Below, piece by piece: positions 12,550 to 23,233 of a stretch of DNA of 64,000 nucleotides. Position 1 is the stretch's first letter. The number at the start of each line of letters is the position of its first letter. Source of the DNA: Prostheceraeus crozeri (taxonomy: Eukaryota; Platyhelminthes; Polycladida; Euryleptidae). The notes under the pieces are model-generated. The model had not been told where the DNA came from. It saw only the letters and a program-made list of their open reading frames with translations, and did not search any database. The position numbers and the translations under genes were made by a program. The stretch lies in NCBI GenBank assembly GCA_907163375.1, contig CAJQUW010007472.1, positions 75,001-139,000 of the forward strand. The letters are read 5' to 3'.

Positions 12550-13564
12550 CACATCACCGATTCAAATAATGTCAACAGGCCACTTTAGACATGAGAAGCA
12601 GTGGCGGGCCACCCAATATGCTCCAGCTGGTCACCAAGCGGCCCGCGCCCACGCGGGGCCCACCACGAACTGCAGCACATTAATTGTTTCTAGGTAATAT
12701 TTTCCAAATTCATTCGACAGACCATTAGCGGTAATTCCGCTTCGCGACAGTTGAAGCTTTCAAACCCGATTCAGAATCATTCATTATTTGTAAAAAGAGA
12801 GACGGAATAAAGTACCACCAATACCAGGGAATCTCACCTAGCCTTGCTCCGCTCTGACAGAGCCCGACAACCTTTAACCTTTTTATTGAAGACAAATTTG
12901 ACAATGACTTGTATGTGTAAAGAAATTCGCTCCGTGTCAATTTCCGCGCACAGCGAAAGTGCCTATCAGCCACACATTGTTAATCATGCCGAGCCACGAG
13001 GCGCCAATGTAAGTCTGGTTGCACCTATTGCAACTTACAGATCGATGTATTGTATTTCAAATGAAGAACAAATGAAGAAATATGGGATTACATGAAGCAT
13101 TATAGACGGATGAAGAAACTGGCGATAATAAATTCAAGTGAAGAAATAGTATTTTCCTTGTGTAGTCTTAGGTATAGTGTGTGTAGTTTCATTGCTTTCG
13201 GTGTAGTAGTGTCATTGTAGTTCTATTGTTTGTCTCCATTATCCACTTTCCACTTATCCACTATTACCATTATCCACCATGTGTAGTGTCAGAATCGGTG
13301 TAGTAGCATTATTGTATTTCCATATTTTACCTCCACTTCTCCAATTTTTATTCATCGGTTTCCTGTTTTATAATATCCATTTTCAATTTCCTTAACCTAT
13401 GGTGACCATTGTCCTATTCTATTTCCACTGTCAGCATCTGTAGTCGGTACAGTATATTAGACGTCTGTTTTGAACGTGTATACGGCAGTGTTTGGAATCT
13501 ATGGTATTAGTATATTAACAGTAATAATGTGTAGTGTTGCAAGTCTTAAGATTTCCATTTTTAT

Positions 13565-13795
13565 CAGATATTGAGCAAAAGCTGATCAATTTCAATTCGT
13601 TGCCACGAGAAAGCTACATTGAGTTCTTTTAAGAACTGATTAATCCAATGGTTACAGTAGCATTGCCTTTGTACACTTGCGGATTGTAGAACGCCATCAG
13701 TGCTCATTACGACTATTTTAATTATTAATTTGAATTAGTAAGCATTATATTCTATTATATATGGCTACTGGGATGACTTTCATCATCGTATGAGA
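13565..13795 (-). mobile_element. LINE 3'-UTR fragment
   Basis: The reverse complement matches about 5680-5910 of the LINE at 5.2-6.1 kb. Shared landmarks include CGATGATGAAAGTCATCCCAG, the TTAATAATT run, CAAAGGCAATGCTACTGTAACC and TTTCTCGTGGCA. Only the junction of the coding tail with the UTR and the UTR itself are present. Confidence 0.8.
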
Positions 13796-13798
13796 ATT

Positions 13799-14212
13799 AT
13801 ACATGTATCTAAAGAACAATTGGACGCGCGATTATAACGGAATAAGAAAGAATTATTGTATATTTACAAGACAAATAGCGGAATCAGTAGAAATATGAAA
13901 CGCATACAATGACAAATTAATTAACACAAAGCAAGAATTTCATTCACTGAATTTGCCTGGATTAGCGATATCACAGTAATTTCCAGCCTAAAAGATTTCT
14001 ACTTCTAACAAGTACATAATTATGTGAGAGGATATCTTGACCATGAAATACGATTTGACTTGAATAGAATTATCACAACTTCGAATTTATCTTTGTAAAT
14101 GATACATTTGAAGCGGCCAGACAGGCGAAATAAGTATTCTGCTCAAACAACTTTCAATTGTTTTTCTCATTCCGCTATGATCGCGCGTCGAATTGTTCTT
14201 TAAATGCATGTA
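13799..14212. repeat. inverted-repeat element with ~50-bp arms
   Basis: The arms 13799-13848 and 14160-14212 are reverse complements with few mismatches. They share AAAGAACAATTSGACGCGCG and a CGGAATRAGAAA end. The spacer of about 310 bp is AT-rich and has no open frame of note. It could be a foldback transposon or a MITE whose outer boundary I cannot fix. The left arm abuts the LINE UTR scrap. Confidence 0.6.
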
Positions 14213-14585
14213 TACTATAATAATTTCAGTGATAATGATATTCTTGAAATGTTGACTGGTTAATGACGCACAATTTTCTACATTGCAACGTTGAGGCACA
14301 TGTGTTTGTTGTCTAAAGTTAACCTCATTTAGCATGCTTGTATGGCCTCAAATATGCTAAGTACCGCAATAAGAACTGTTCGAATACAACAGCTGGCAAA
14401 CTAGCCGACACAATTTCAGATCAAAGTGGAACAACTTTGTAAAAACTAAAACTAAAACTCAACTTGTGGAATAACTTGTGATTAGCCAGTGATTTTGTAC
14501 ACTTCAAAGATCAAAGTCGTAGTTGGCCACCTTCACGCGTCGCTGATTCGAATGATGTCCGCGGGCTACGCGTTGCGCACCACTG

Positions 14586-15067
14586 ACGTAGTCTAACTTT
14601 TTCGAATCGAAATGTACTACCACCGCTAGATGAGTTGATTATTCACAAAATTTTTACTGAAAATCAGTGACCTGTGCGAAAAGATGTAGAAATTTACTTT
14701 ACTATAGCCTGAAACTTGTAAGAGGATTACGTTTTTTAATGAAAGCACCTTTAGTTGATACTTGTGCTCGTTACAGATGCCAATAAATCTCAGTTTAATC
14801 AGAAAATAAATAACAAAAATTCTCGATAGAATGAATTTTTGTGACTTTTAGTCCTGCGAAGACTTAGATAAATGCCTCAGAGCCCTTTTTAAAGAATTTC
14901 TAGCACTATCAAAGGTCAGTCACAGTCAAAGCGAACGTGCTTTAAAATTTTAATAAGCCGTGTATGAAAATAGGGATTTCAAACAATGTACACGGTGTTC
15001 ACGATTATACACCAATTACCATGCTTAAAACATAAGAAAACAAATGCTTTCAAAGCAATTTTAGAAA
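14586..15067. other. unassigned spacer
   Basis: Nothing recognised in this stretch. Confidence 0.4.
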
Positions 15068-15256
15068 AATGATGGTTTAACGTCTTTAATCCCACGTAGT
15101 AGGGACGTTGCTGACACAGTCAGACTTTTCTGGAGCGCGTTGTAATACTTTCAGTCCGGATACCCTTCCTGCATACTTTCAATGACATTTTCGGGGCTCG
15201 ACCTCTGGACCAAAAGATCGCTAGGCCAAGCACTTAACACATGTGCCACGGAGACC
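15068..15256 (-). repeat. tRNA-derived SINE, near full length
   Basis: Minus-strand copy with GTCTCCGTGGCACATGTG, GGTCGAGCCCCGAAAATG, GGAAGGGTATCCGG and the closing ACGTTAAACCATCAT. The A-box region has decayed and the 3' body is well kept. Confidence 0.85.
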
Positions 15257-16084
15257 ACAAGTACGAAGACCTCCTCTTTGTGGAAGAGTGAATAACTGAT
15301 CGAATAAAGCAGTTCATGTTGACCTAAATTATCTGCTTTTTTGCCGTTATCTCTTTGCTGTAGCGCATGAGTCACAGAATTTCCATTGCGGAGAATACTA
15401 TTAATTTAAAGTCGCAGCTCTTCTATTGACTTTATTCTTGATGACAATGATCCTAGCGATTTGATAGCAAATTCATTTTGGCATTATTGTCAGGCATTGC
15501 GATTTATAATTGAGCTGTATGAATCCGTTCATCGAATGTGATAGACATAACACTGACGCTAGAGAATTTGCAATAATTATTAATATTTTATTCATAATTG
15601 AAATGTATACTTCGACGAATTCACTCGCAAAATGATGAATAAGCTAGGTCAACACCAGAGGGAATGTCGACGTTGAATACAATTCCAGTGCGGTTTCCCG
15701 ACACGTTTGACTTCTCTGATCCAGCAACCAGTTATGAATTATCCATTCTAATCACTTTTACAGCTATCTTGACAATGTGCAATTCAAATAGTGAGAGAGA
15801 ATGATAGTCGATACGACGTGATGACTTCGTTTCTCCTCTAAAGAATTTCTGCAACAAAGACTTATTCTTATTCGTTGGCGAAAATATTTTCTCCCAAGTG
15901 ACTTCTACGATATTTTCTCCAAAGTCGCTCGGCACTCATTCCCAGTGACGACAAAATTAGACAAGTTAGCAGTCTTTCAACAATGATGTTAACTCGCCCG
16001 GCTTTGAGCAAATTTGGCTTTGAACTAACCTCTGGGTTAGAACTAGTAAAGAAACATTTATTTCTCGAATTACGGAGTCGTTTG
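15257..16084. other. unassigned spacer
   Basis: No gene recognised. The 108-codon minus-strand frame at 15868-16194 runs into repeat B and resembles no protein family. Confidence 0.4.
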
Positions 16085-17160
16085 CTTAAGGTAACAACCA
16101 TAGAGTAACAACCCAATGTGTATGCAGTTTTGAGTTTGTTAAATGAACTCGAGGTGAACACAGTTGGAATTGTTACCAAATGTGAGATATGCAAATTTTT
16201 GCAGTTTTAAAGAAATTACCGCAGAATTGACTGATCATGATAGTAATGAATAAGGAATGAGGGTTTCTTACAAATCCTCCGTGTCATGACAGGGTTGGGG
16301 ATTTACAATTCGATGGGTTCCTATTACTTTCATGCTGAACCTCAAAAGCATTTTCTTAAGCGTGATCATATCATAGGTAACCTGCCACTTTTTTTTGAAA
16401 AAAATGAAGCTTTTACGTCACTACTCCCCATACTTGGGGCTTGGACGGTGCTGACACAGTCAGACTTATGGAGCGTTGTAGTACTTTCAGTCCGGATGCC
16501 CTTCCTGGCGACTTCCAATGACACCTTCGGGGTTCGACCTCTGGACCAAAAGACCGCTAGGCCAAGCACTTAACCACTGTGCCACGGAGACCACAGCATT
16601 ATCTTAAATGCGAGTATACCCGGATCTTCACACAATGTACAGCAACTCATCTGAAAAGACGATAACTCATCTGAGACCAATCGCAGGCAACATGCCACTG
16701 GTAGAGCAAAATAACATGATCAAAGACAATGATTTCAATTAACTTAAAAATATGAAAATGGGTCCACATCACTATTCAGAATCAAGAAATGAAATGTGAA
16801 TTTAGTGAATCATAAAATCAAATCACACCGATGAAAATTGAATTATAAAATTTCAGCCTAGAAAGCACAATAAAATCTGGACTTTTCCTTGAAGACTTCC
16901 ATTATAACGCAGTTCATGAAATTTCCGTGATCATTGGCATAATTTCCGCTTAGTTAGGATGCTTGTTAGTAAGAATTTATTCCTTTTGATATCAAACTTG
17001 TTTCATACTACTTATAAAGTCACTTCACGTCGGTAGTATATAAATCTGGAAAATTCAGCTTTTTAGAAACTGCTCAAATATATTTTTTGGACCGCAGGAA
17101 CGTAATCTCCTCATAAACTGAATCTTTTGATTTAAAAATTTCATTGCATACAGATACTTT
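16085..17160 (+). repeat. repeat family B, copy 2 (split by a SINE)
   Basis: The longest copy of family B. It aligns with 1788-2545 from AATGTGTATGCAGTTTTGA through GGACCGCAGGAACGTAATCTC. The alignment is broken at about 16403-16592 by a minus-strand SINE and resumes near 16680, so the SINE is younger than this B copy. Family B has no recognised coding region. Confidence 0.75.
16403..16592 (-). repeat. tRNA-derived SINE nested in repeat B
   Basis: A well-preserved minus-strand SINE: GTCTCCGTGGCACAGTGG, GGTCGAACCCCGAAGGTG, GGAAGGGCATCCGG and GGGAGTAGTGACG. It interrupts a family B copy, which dates it as the later event. Confidence 0.88.
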
Positions 17161-18350
17161 TTTCTGTCGACACTGTACCTGCTATATACTTGCCCTATGG
17201 TGGTAACTGAAGGAAACATGCGTTCATCGACGTCGCTTAGAACAGTTCAGGGGTGGCGCGAACACTAGTTAGAGGGAATTTCAAATACACTTGTAATTTA
17301 AAGTGAATTGAGTTCAGCGGCAAATTTACTTTCTTCAAACGGAATGAATGTAAAGAAGAAGAAGGAACACGATGAGTGATGAGATTACTGAGGAAAGATT
17401 CATCCACAACGTCATGTATCTTGATATTGCTGCGAGCTTGGCGAGCATCGATGATATTTTCAATTGCCTCTTTCAGCTTCAATTGTCCTGCTATCTTTTC
17501 TCACTTGGTAGGATTTCATGATAAGGGTCGGATTATGTCAGAGGAGCTGCCAACCCCTTTGATTCACGACCCACATTCATTCGACAAAGATATACAATTC
17601 GCATCCCATTCATCTTTTCAAATTTGATCAAAATTCAATTTTTTTGAAATGTAATTTTGCGTTGTGGTACTGTTAGTCCGGATTCCCATCCTGTCGACTT
17701 CCAATGACACTTTCGGGGCTCCACCTCTGGACCAGAAGATCGATAGGCCAAGCACGTAACCACTGTGCCACGGAGACTGCTTGAGCTAAAGCGTTTTCAG
17801 GAGCACGAGTACAAAGACAGAAGTCATCTGAACAGCATGTAGCAAGTACTGTATAGCAGCTCTTTCGACAAACTCGTGCCTAGCAACCGACGTCTTTAAC
17901 TGGTAGAAGCTTATTAAAACTTCACAACATAGTCGTGTCGAACAAGAAAAGGCCATAAATCAGAAGAAATCAATTGGAGTAGCGTTCAGGCAACCGAAGC
18001 GAACTCATCCGAATTTTACTTGAATCGAATCAAATCTCGAAGCTTCTCAGGTCTCTATTGCCTATAGTAGGAGTAGGCCTATATCACAGTTTTAAGTCGA
18101 TTTACGGTAATTTGAAAGTAAAACATTATCGAATTTGACGGTAAAACATCACCCCCTGTCACTTAATAAATGTTTTTAGTAAAAGATATCCACAGTAGGA
18201 CTCTCCTATAACTGTTATTTAACTTTCATTAGAAAATTAATGAAAATAGTTCAATTTAGGTCTCGTGAGATTCTGCGAACTCGACAATAGACAACTGCAA
18301 TTCGGCAAACTGGCATCTTTCAAAATGGAACGAGGCCTAGCTTTCGGCAT
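17161..18350. other. unassigned spacer with truncated SINE
   Basis: No gene is recognised. At 17661-17778 lies a minus-strand SINE fragment that keeps the tRNA-like head and the GGRAWGGGRATCCGG block but lacks the 3' third. Confidence 0.4.
17661..17778 (-). repeat. tRNA-derived SINE, 3'-truncated
   Basis: Contains CTCCGTGGCACAGTGG, GGTGGAGCCCCGAAAGTG and GACTAACAGTACCAC on the minus strand. The GTGTCAGCACCG half is missing. Divergence is higher than in the full-length copies. Confidence 0.8.
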
Positions 18351-18546
18351 GATCACTTCCAATAACTGGAAAATATTGACATGTTGAGTAATGGGTATGA
18401 TCACTTCCAATAACTGGAAAATATTGACATGTTGTTGAGTAATGGGTATGATCACTTCCAATAACTGGAAAATATTGACATGTTATTGAGTAATGGGTAT
18501 GATCACTTCCAATAACTGGAAAATATTGACATGTTATTGAGTAATG
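18351..18546 (+). repeat. minisatellite, four ~51-bp units
   Basis: Units start at 18351, 18399, 18450 and 18501 with GATCACTTCCAATAACTGG and continue through AAAATATTGACATGTT to GAGTAATGGGTAT. The first unit is 48 bp because a 3-base GTT/ATT insertion present in the others is missing. The units are otherwise nearly identical, so the expansion is recent. The open frames on the minus strand are a by-product of the repeat. Confidence 0.95.
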
Positions 18547-20293
18547 CCGATTAGGTGAACGTGAGACTACTACTTGTAAATTGTTTAAATTTTTCAATAG
18601 CTTGCCTGCACGTCGCTCTCGAAGAAACAAAACATTTCATGTGTGCGTTGATCGAACAAAAATTGTAATAAATAAATCGTCGATAAAATAGAAAAGAATT
18701 ATTATTTTCATCATACCAATAGCTTGCGACAAATTACAGTGAGATAAACCACAGACGAGTTGTTTTCAAATCAACTCCAGGGCAGCCATGTTCCATCCTT
18801 TTCATCAATAATACGAAATGCATATCCCATTTCTAGTGAAGTATCGGTCCTTGTTGTCATACCTTCCCTTTAACGAAAGACTCAGTGAAGCAAGCAGTTA
18901 CTACTAAATTTAGCAATTTCCACTGATTACATGCAACAACGACGTACGGTAGTCTGTCTGAATCACAGACATTGTCAATTTCGATTTCCATCTCAATAAT
19001 ATCCATATTGAAACAGGTGGATTACTTCGTCACGCGTGAATTTTAGCCCAGTAATGTGAAATACTACAACTAGAAGTTAATAGAATATTGTCATTTATAA
19101 ATGCATTATGCGACGTGCATTAAAGGACAAATTTGAGAATCATTTTGAACAGAAAAGTACGGCTATCGTTTAGGGTTGACAATGACTGTCACAAATTTGC
19201 ACAGATTCAAAACTTCAAATTGAAGAAATTTAAGCGAGTCAGTTCCGAAGTGCTTGACACATTTGACAGATGTTCTATAATTGTCGAATCAAGACACGAC
19301 ACGGTCAAAAAAGTTCGAAGGATCCAGGAAACGGAAGATACCAAAGTTAAACAACTACCCTAGTGGAGAATCCTGTAAATAATTAGGTAATTAAAAGTCA
19401 TGAACAAATGAATATAAATTAATACTAACAACATAGAGTAACCTACTCCAGTATAGAGTAGGGACTGAAATACGAATAAAGACTAGACGACTCAACTTAA
19501 GACGGTGGGGGAAATAAATTAATACTTATAAACGATTTTATTTTACCATATAAGAACTGAAATAAGAGTTCGTCATGGACCTGACGAGAAGCTAACTTAA
19601 AAATAACAAAAGGTGAAAATAAGAAACCTAAAAAAACCAAAATTAAGTTTGCTATGTATGGAGTCATCAGGGAGGAACCATGTGGCTGCATGAAGCAAGG
19701 TTTCGGCCCCTAACCTCCAACCTATACCACATGGCGGGGCCAGGCCAACCATATCGAACGTACGACATGGAAGGTCTCTCCAAGCCTGAGGAAACATAGC
19801 AGAACCTAAACGAAAATAAAATTTTTTGGAATTTTTAGGACAAAAGGACGCACATGAAACTAGAAGAGGTTTTCTTAGCCCAACATACCAATGATGGATG
19901 GTATTTGGCGGGGCGAAAAACAACCAAACTTAAAAACGAGGAACCTATTCTTTCAGAAGGACTTTATTCAAGAATTAACCAGCAAATTAGCCTTAAAACC
20001 CCGTCCTTTGAAGATATCAAAAATGCCCTTAGCTCTTGATTGTTACATTTGATACAGGCAATCTTGGTGTTTCTTTTTCTTATTTTGCTGTTATGCATGT
20101 ATTTCTATATTCAAAGTGTGATTCTGTCCTTGAATTCACATATGCATGCAAATGAAGCTCTGCAGAATCTCAACACAGAAGCACTTCATATAATCATTAG
20201 TGGGATACTTGTATTATCACTCACTCATCGTCCATTTGCCCCCCTGCGTTTCGAGTCTTCCACATCGAATGACAGTGTAGTATGTATGATGTA
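18547..20293. other. unassigned spacer
   Basis: No recognised gene. Open frames at 19854-20039 (61 codons, hydrophilic, rich in Lys and Glu) and 20040-20312 (with a hydrophobic N-terminus) adjoin each other, but nothing identifies either as real. About 19690-19800 is more GC-rich (ATGGCGGGGCCAGGCC) than its surroundings. Confidence 0.35.
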
Positions 20294-21162
20294 CAGTGGA
20301 CTCTCGATATAAGAATCACATCGGGAAATTATGTTTTGATTCTTGTAACGAGAGTTTTTTTATGAGCACTCATGCTTTTTATTTGTAGAAATGATGATAT
20401 ACATCCTTATTAGTAATCAGTATAGATAAATGCTTACGTAACTATTAAATAAGATGTTTCTTTGTGGTTCCTATTACCCTGATTACACTTACACAGTTAC
20501 AGAAAACAAGAAGAAGACAAAAAAACATTCTTTTTCAGTTCAGCTTCAACTTAGTCTAAAATAATCTGATATCTTGCTTGGATGAAGGCTCTCCTTGGTT
20601 AGTTTTAAGATTTCTTCTTCCATCTTCCCAAGGGCTGGGATGGGATATAGTCATCTCCACCTCGTGTCATGAGTTCTGATGACGCGCATTGTCAATTCTA
20701 ATCGAAGGGTATAGTAAAATAACGCAATTGGTGAGGATTTCAGTGGATTTTATCGTCACAAGGTTAATCGTGATGTCATGACGCTTTTATCTGACGTCCA
20801 TTGGCAAATATAATCAATAAAAAGTAGGATTACGCCATTGGTGAGTATTTCGGCCACTGACAGTTTAAGTGTCATTCACTGATTCCTATAACGAGTGCAA
20901 AATACATAGTATTTCATGCTAAATTGTTGAATGACTATTTGTACATTGATTCTTATAACGAGTGCAAAATACATAGTATTTCATGCTAAATTGTTGAATG
21001 ACTATTTATACATTGATTCTTATAACGAAAGTGACATGATAATTATTCCTATAACGAGCGGAAAACTTATAACGTTGTATAGGAATGTTTTGGGAAAATG
21101 AATTTGATTCTGATAACGAGTTTATTCTCATAGCAAGTGATTCTTAAAACGAGAGTTCACTG
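20294..21162. mobile_element. pogo-like MITE 1 (TA duplication)
   Basis: The left end is CAGTGGACTCTCGATATAAG. The right end on the minus strand is CAGTGAACTCTCGTTTTAAG. The inverted repeats are about 26 bp and are bounded by TA on both sides (20292-20293 and 21163-21164). CAGTG starts and a TA duplication are characters of the pogo/Tigger branch of Tc1/mariner. The interior carries many copies of GATTCTTATAACGAG, the same motif as the termini, as if the transposase-binding site had been multiplied. There is no transposase frame. Confidence 0.85.
20881..21030 (+). repeat. 67-bp tandem duplication inside the MITE
   Basis: Units at 20881-20947 and 20948-21014 are almost identical, and a third starts at 21015 (GATTCTTATAACGA) and breaks off. 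Each unit begins with the terminal-repeat-like motif and continues with GTGCAAAATACATAGTATTT. Confidence 0.92.
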
Positions 21163-21290
21163 TACTTTGGAAATATACATCTGCCTACAAAGCGATACAA
21201 ACAAGTTAGAAATGAAGAATTATTGAATATTAACTTCGTAGATAGCTGCGACTGAGCACATTGATGAAGTCAGGAAATCATATTCTACAT

Positions 21291-21812
21291 CAGGAATCGG
21301 CGAATCGTGGCCGCGGCCTTTATGTGGGCCTTTGCTGTAGAATCTGCGAGCCCCGAAACTAAATCAAAAATGATATTGTTGTGGGCCTCTTTACCTGCCA
21401 AGGTTGTATACATTACGTAGCTGTATCTCTACAATTGGACTTAAAGTATATCTATGTTTATGTACACAAACACGCGCTTGTTAGACATCCTGCTTAATCA
21501 GAAATGAAGCCAGCTACGTATTATATTACAGGACTGGGACAATCCTCATCGACTTTTTAAAATAGACTCACCGACACACACTTGGATGACCTTGTGTTGA
21601 CTGCTACTTCTAAGTATGCTTCAAAGTCTTCATTTGCAGTAGACTTTGTAGTCTGTATAATCAATGTGCATACAATACATATATAACAATTCATCTGTCT
21701 TATTCGTTTTACATCTAACATATACAAAAAATGCTCAACTAAATAATGTGGGCCTCAACTAAACACATGAATTTTCGTATTGGGCCCCCTACAAACCTGC
21801 TGCCGACCCCTG
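21291..21812. mobile_element. hAT-type MITE with CAGGRRTCGGC ends
   Basis: The left end is CAGGAATCGGCGAATCG. The right end on the minus strand is CAGGGGTCGGCAGCAGG, the classic hAT terminal sequence. The flanks TTCTACAT (21283-21290) and TTCTACAG (21813-21820) agree at 7 of 8 positions, an 8-bp target duplication. The 522-bp interior encodes nothing recognisable. The right part of this element is duplicated further on, at 22497-22669. Confidence 0.85.
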
Positions 21813-21848
21813 TTCTACAGTAATTGAATTTCAACATAACAAACAATA
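21678..21848 (+). repeat. duplicated segment, unit 1
   Basis: About 171 bp from CATATATAACAATTCATCTG to the CAATA before the next MITE. It includes the right end of the hAT MITE. It recurs at 22497-22669 with few changes, and the two are separated by exactly one pogo-like MITE. ACAATA precedes both units once that MITE is removed, so this was a tandem duplication. Confidence 0.88.
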
Positions 21849-22494
21849 CAGTGCATCTTCGATTATCCGGATTTCGATTATCCGGATTTCGATAATCCGG
21901 ACGTAATTTCAGAGTCCGTACGATTCTCCGTGATTCCATCAAAACATGTACATGTACATACATGGAATCAAATGTTCATTTTACTATTGCTCTCCTCTTT
22001 AGGTAACACATACACGAAGTACTCTTGCTTTACCAGCAATTAATTTTTGCTCAATGTGCGGTTCTCGCCTGAGTCAAATAATAGGCAAGCAGCTAAATAA
22101 TTGGAGCATTCTTAAGTAGGTTATGCATGCTAGTCAAAGCTGGGATACAGCTCTGATAAATCACTTTCAATTCATGGTCTCAGTTCACGGTCATTGTTTG
22201 TGTACGTGTATTTATGTGCTTTAATGGGAACGACAGTGAATATATAGCAAACATGTACAATTGCTGCTCATAATGTCATTAAACAGTCGAAGAATCGGAA
22301 TCAAATATATCAAGTATTACATTCTAGGTAGATATGCGGGATGGATATATGCATACAGATTATATGGATATATGTAGATCATATTCTACGGGGATCTTTA
22401 TATATAATCAAATGTAATCAATTAAAAATTCGCTTATCCGGATCTTTGACTGACCTCTTGAGTTTTGACCATCCGGATAATCGAAGATGCACTG
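21849..22494. mobile_element. pogo-like MITE 2 (TA duplication)
   Basis: The ends CAGTGCATCTTCGATTATCC and its inverted partner near 22470-22494 are nearly perfect over about 25 bp and are flanked by TA. The left side holds three tandem copies of TTCGATTATCCGGA. Like MITE 1 it has CAGTG termini and multiplied binding-like motifs but a different sequence, so it is a separate family. It inserted at the join of a tandem duplication. Confidence 0.88.
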
Positions 22495-22496
22495 TA

Positions 22497-22669
22497 CATA
22501 TATAACAATTCATCTGTCTAATTCGCTGTATCTAACATATACGTACAAAAAAATGCTCAACTAAATAATGTGGGCCTCAACTAAACACATGAATTTTCGT
22601 ATTGGGTCCCCTACAAACCTGCTGCCGACCCCTGTTCTACAGCAATTGAATTTCAACATAACAACCAAT
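22497..22669 (+). repeat. duplicated segment, unit 2
   Basis: Second copy of 21678-21848. It repeats the hAT right end (GCTGCCGACCCCTG) and its flanking TTCTACAG, although no hAT left end lies nearby. It arose by segment duplication and is not a separate insertion. Confidence 0.88.
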
Positions 22670-23020
22670 TTTCTAAAAATGAAACGGAAGACAGACTCGC
22701 AAGACATGCTTCAGTTCACTTGAGTATTGCAGTGATTTTAGACGTTTTCCTTTCAACTCCGAATTACTTATTGTGAGAGATCTTAATAACCGGAAGACAC
22801 CGAGTTGATCCCGCGTCACTGTATCAGGACGATCATCGATATAAGATCTCATGCACATTGCACATTTATAAATATTGGCTGTAATAGGCTCAAAGTTTTC
22901 ACAGTTTCAATGGTGTCAATCAAAATTTTTTTCAAACCAGCACTTTAAAAATGGTTTTAAAGTCGCGTTTTATATATTGTTTGAAGACATTTTTTCAAGG
23001 ATCCACGCCTTTGAACATGA

Positions 23021-23216
23021 CAAAATGATGGTTCAGCGTCACTACTCCACCTTAGTGGGGACTTGGACGGTGCTGACACAGTCAGACTTTGATCTGGAGT
23101 GTTGTAATCCTTTAATCCGGATGCCCTTCCTGCCAACTTCCAATGACACTTTCGGGGCTCGACCTCTGGACCGAAAGATCGCTAGGCCAAGCACTGAACC
23201 ACTGTGCCACGGAGAC
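23021..23216 (-). repeat. tRNA-derived SINE with 17-bp target duplication
   Basis: Full-length minus-strand copy. The flanks are 23004-23020 (CACGCCTTTGAACATGA) and 23217-23233 (CACGCTTTTGAACATGA), equal except one base. This is the clearest target-site duplication for the SINE family here and fixes its true ends at GTCTCC and the CCATCATTT tail. It supports LINE-type target-primed insertion. The 158-codon open frame that crosses it is not a gene. Confidence 0.93.
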
Positions 23217-23233
23217 CACGCTTTTGAACATGA

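Larger units (their letters stand above)
12550..14585. repeat. possible hAT-like termini, low confidence
   Basis: A CAGTGGCGGGCCACC block begins at 12599, and a GTTGCGCACCACTG block ends at 14585. Read inward they agree at about 10 of 15 positions, as in hAT ends, but the 8 bases outside do not match. Just before the left block, 12550-12590 resembles in direct orientation the right block's inner side (GATTCRAATRATGTC at both sites). The two ends may therefore belong to two copies of one family. CpG-rich cores suggest methylation decay in one copy. Between them lie a LINE UTR scrap and an inverted repeat. Confidence 0.3.

Noticed and set aside
12599-14585. A single 2-kb hAT element between the CAGTGG and CACTG blocks
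   Set aside because: The eight bases outside the two blocks do not match and the end identity is modest. Kept only as a low-confidence repeat entry.
19854-20312. Two adjoining small frames as a dicistronic unit
   Set aside because: The adjacency is chance. The second frame ends inside a pogo-like MITE terminus and neither resembles a known protein.
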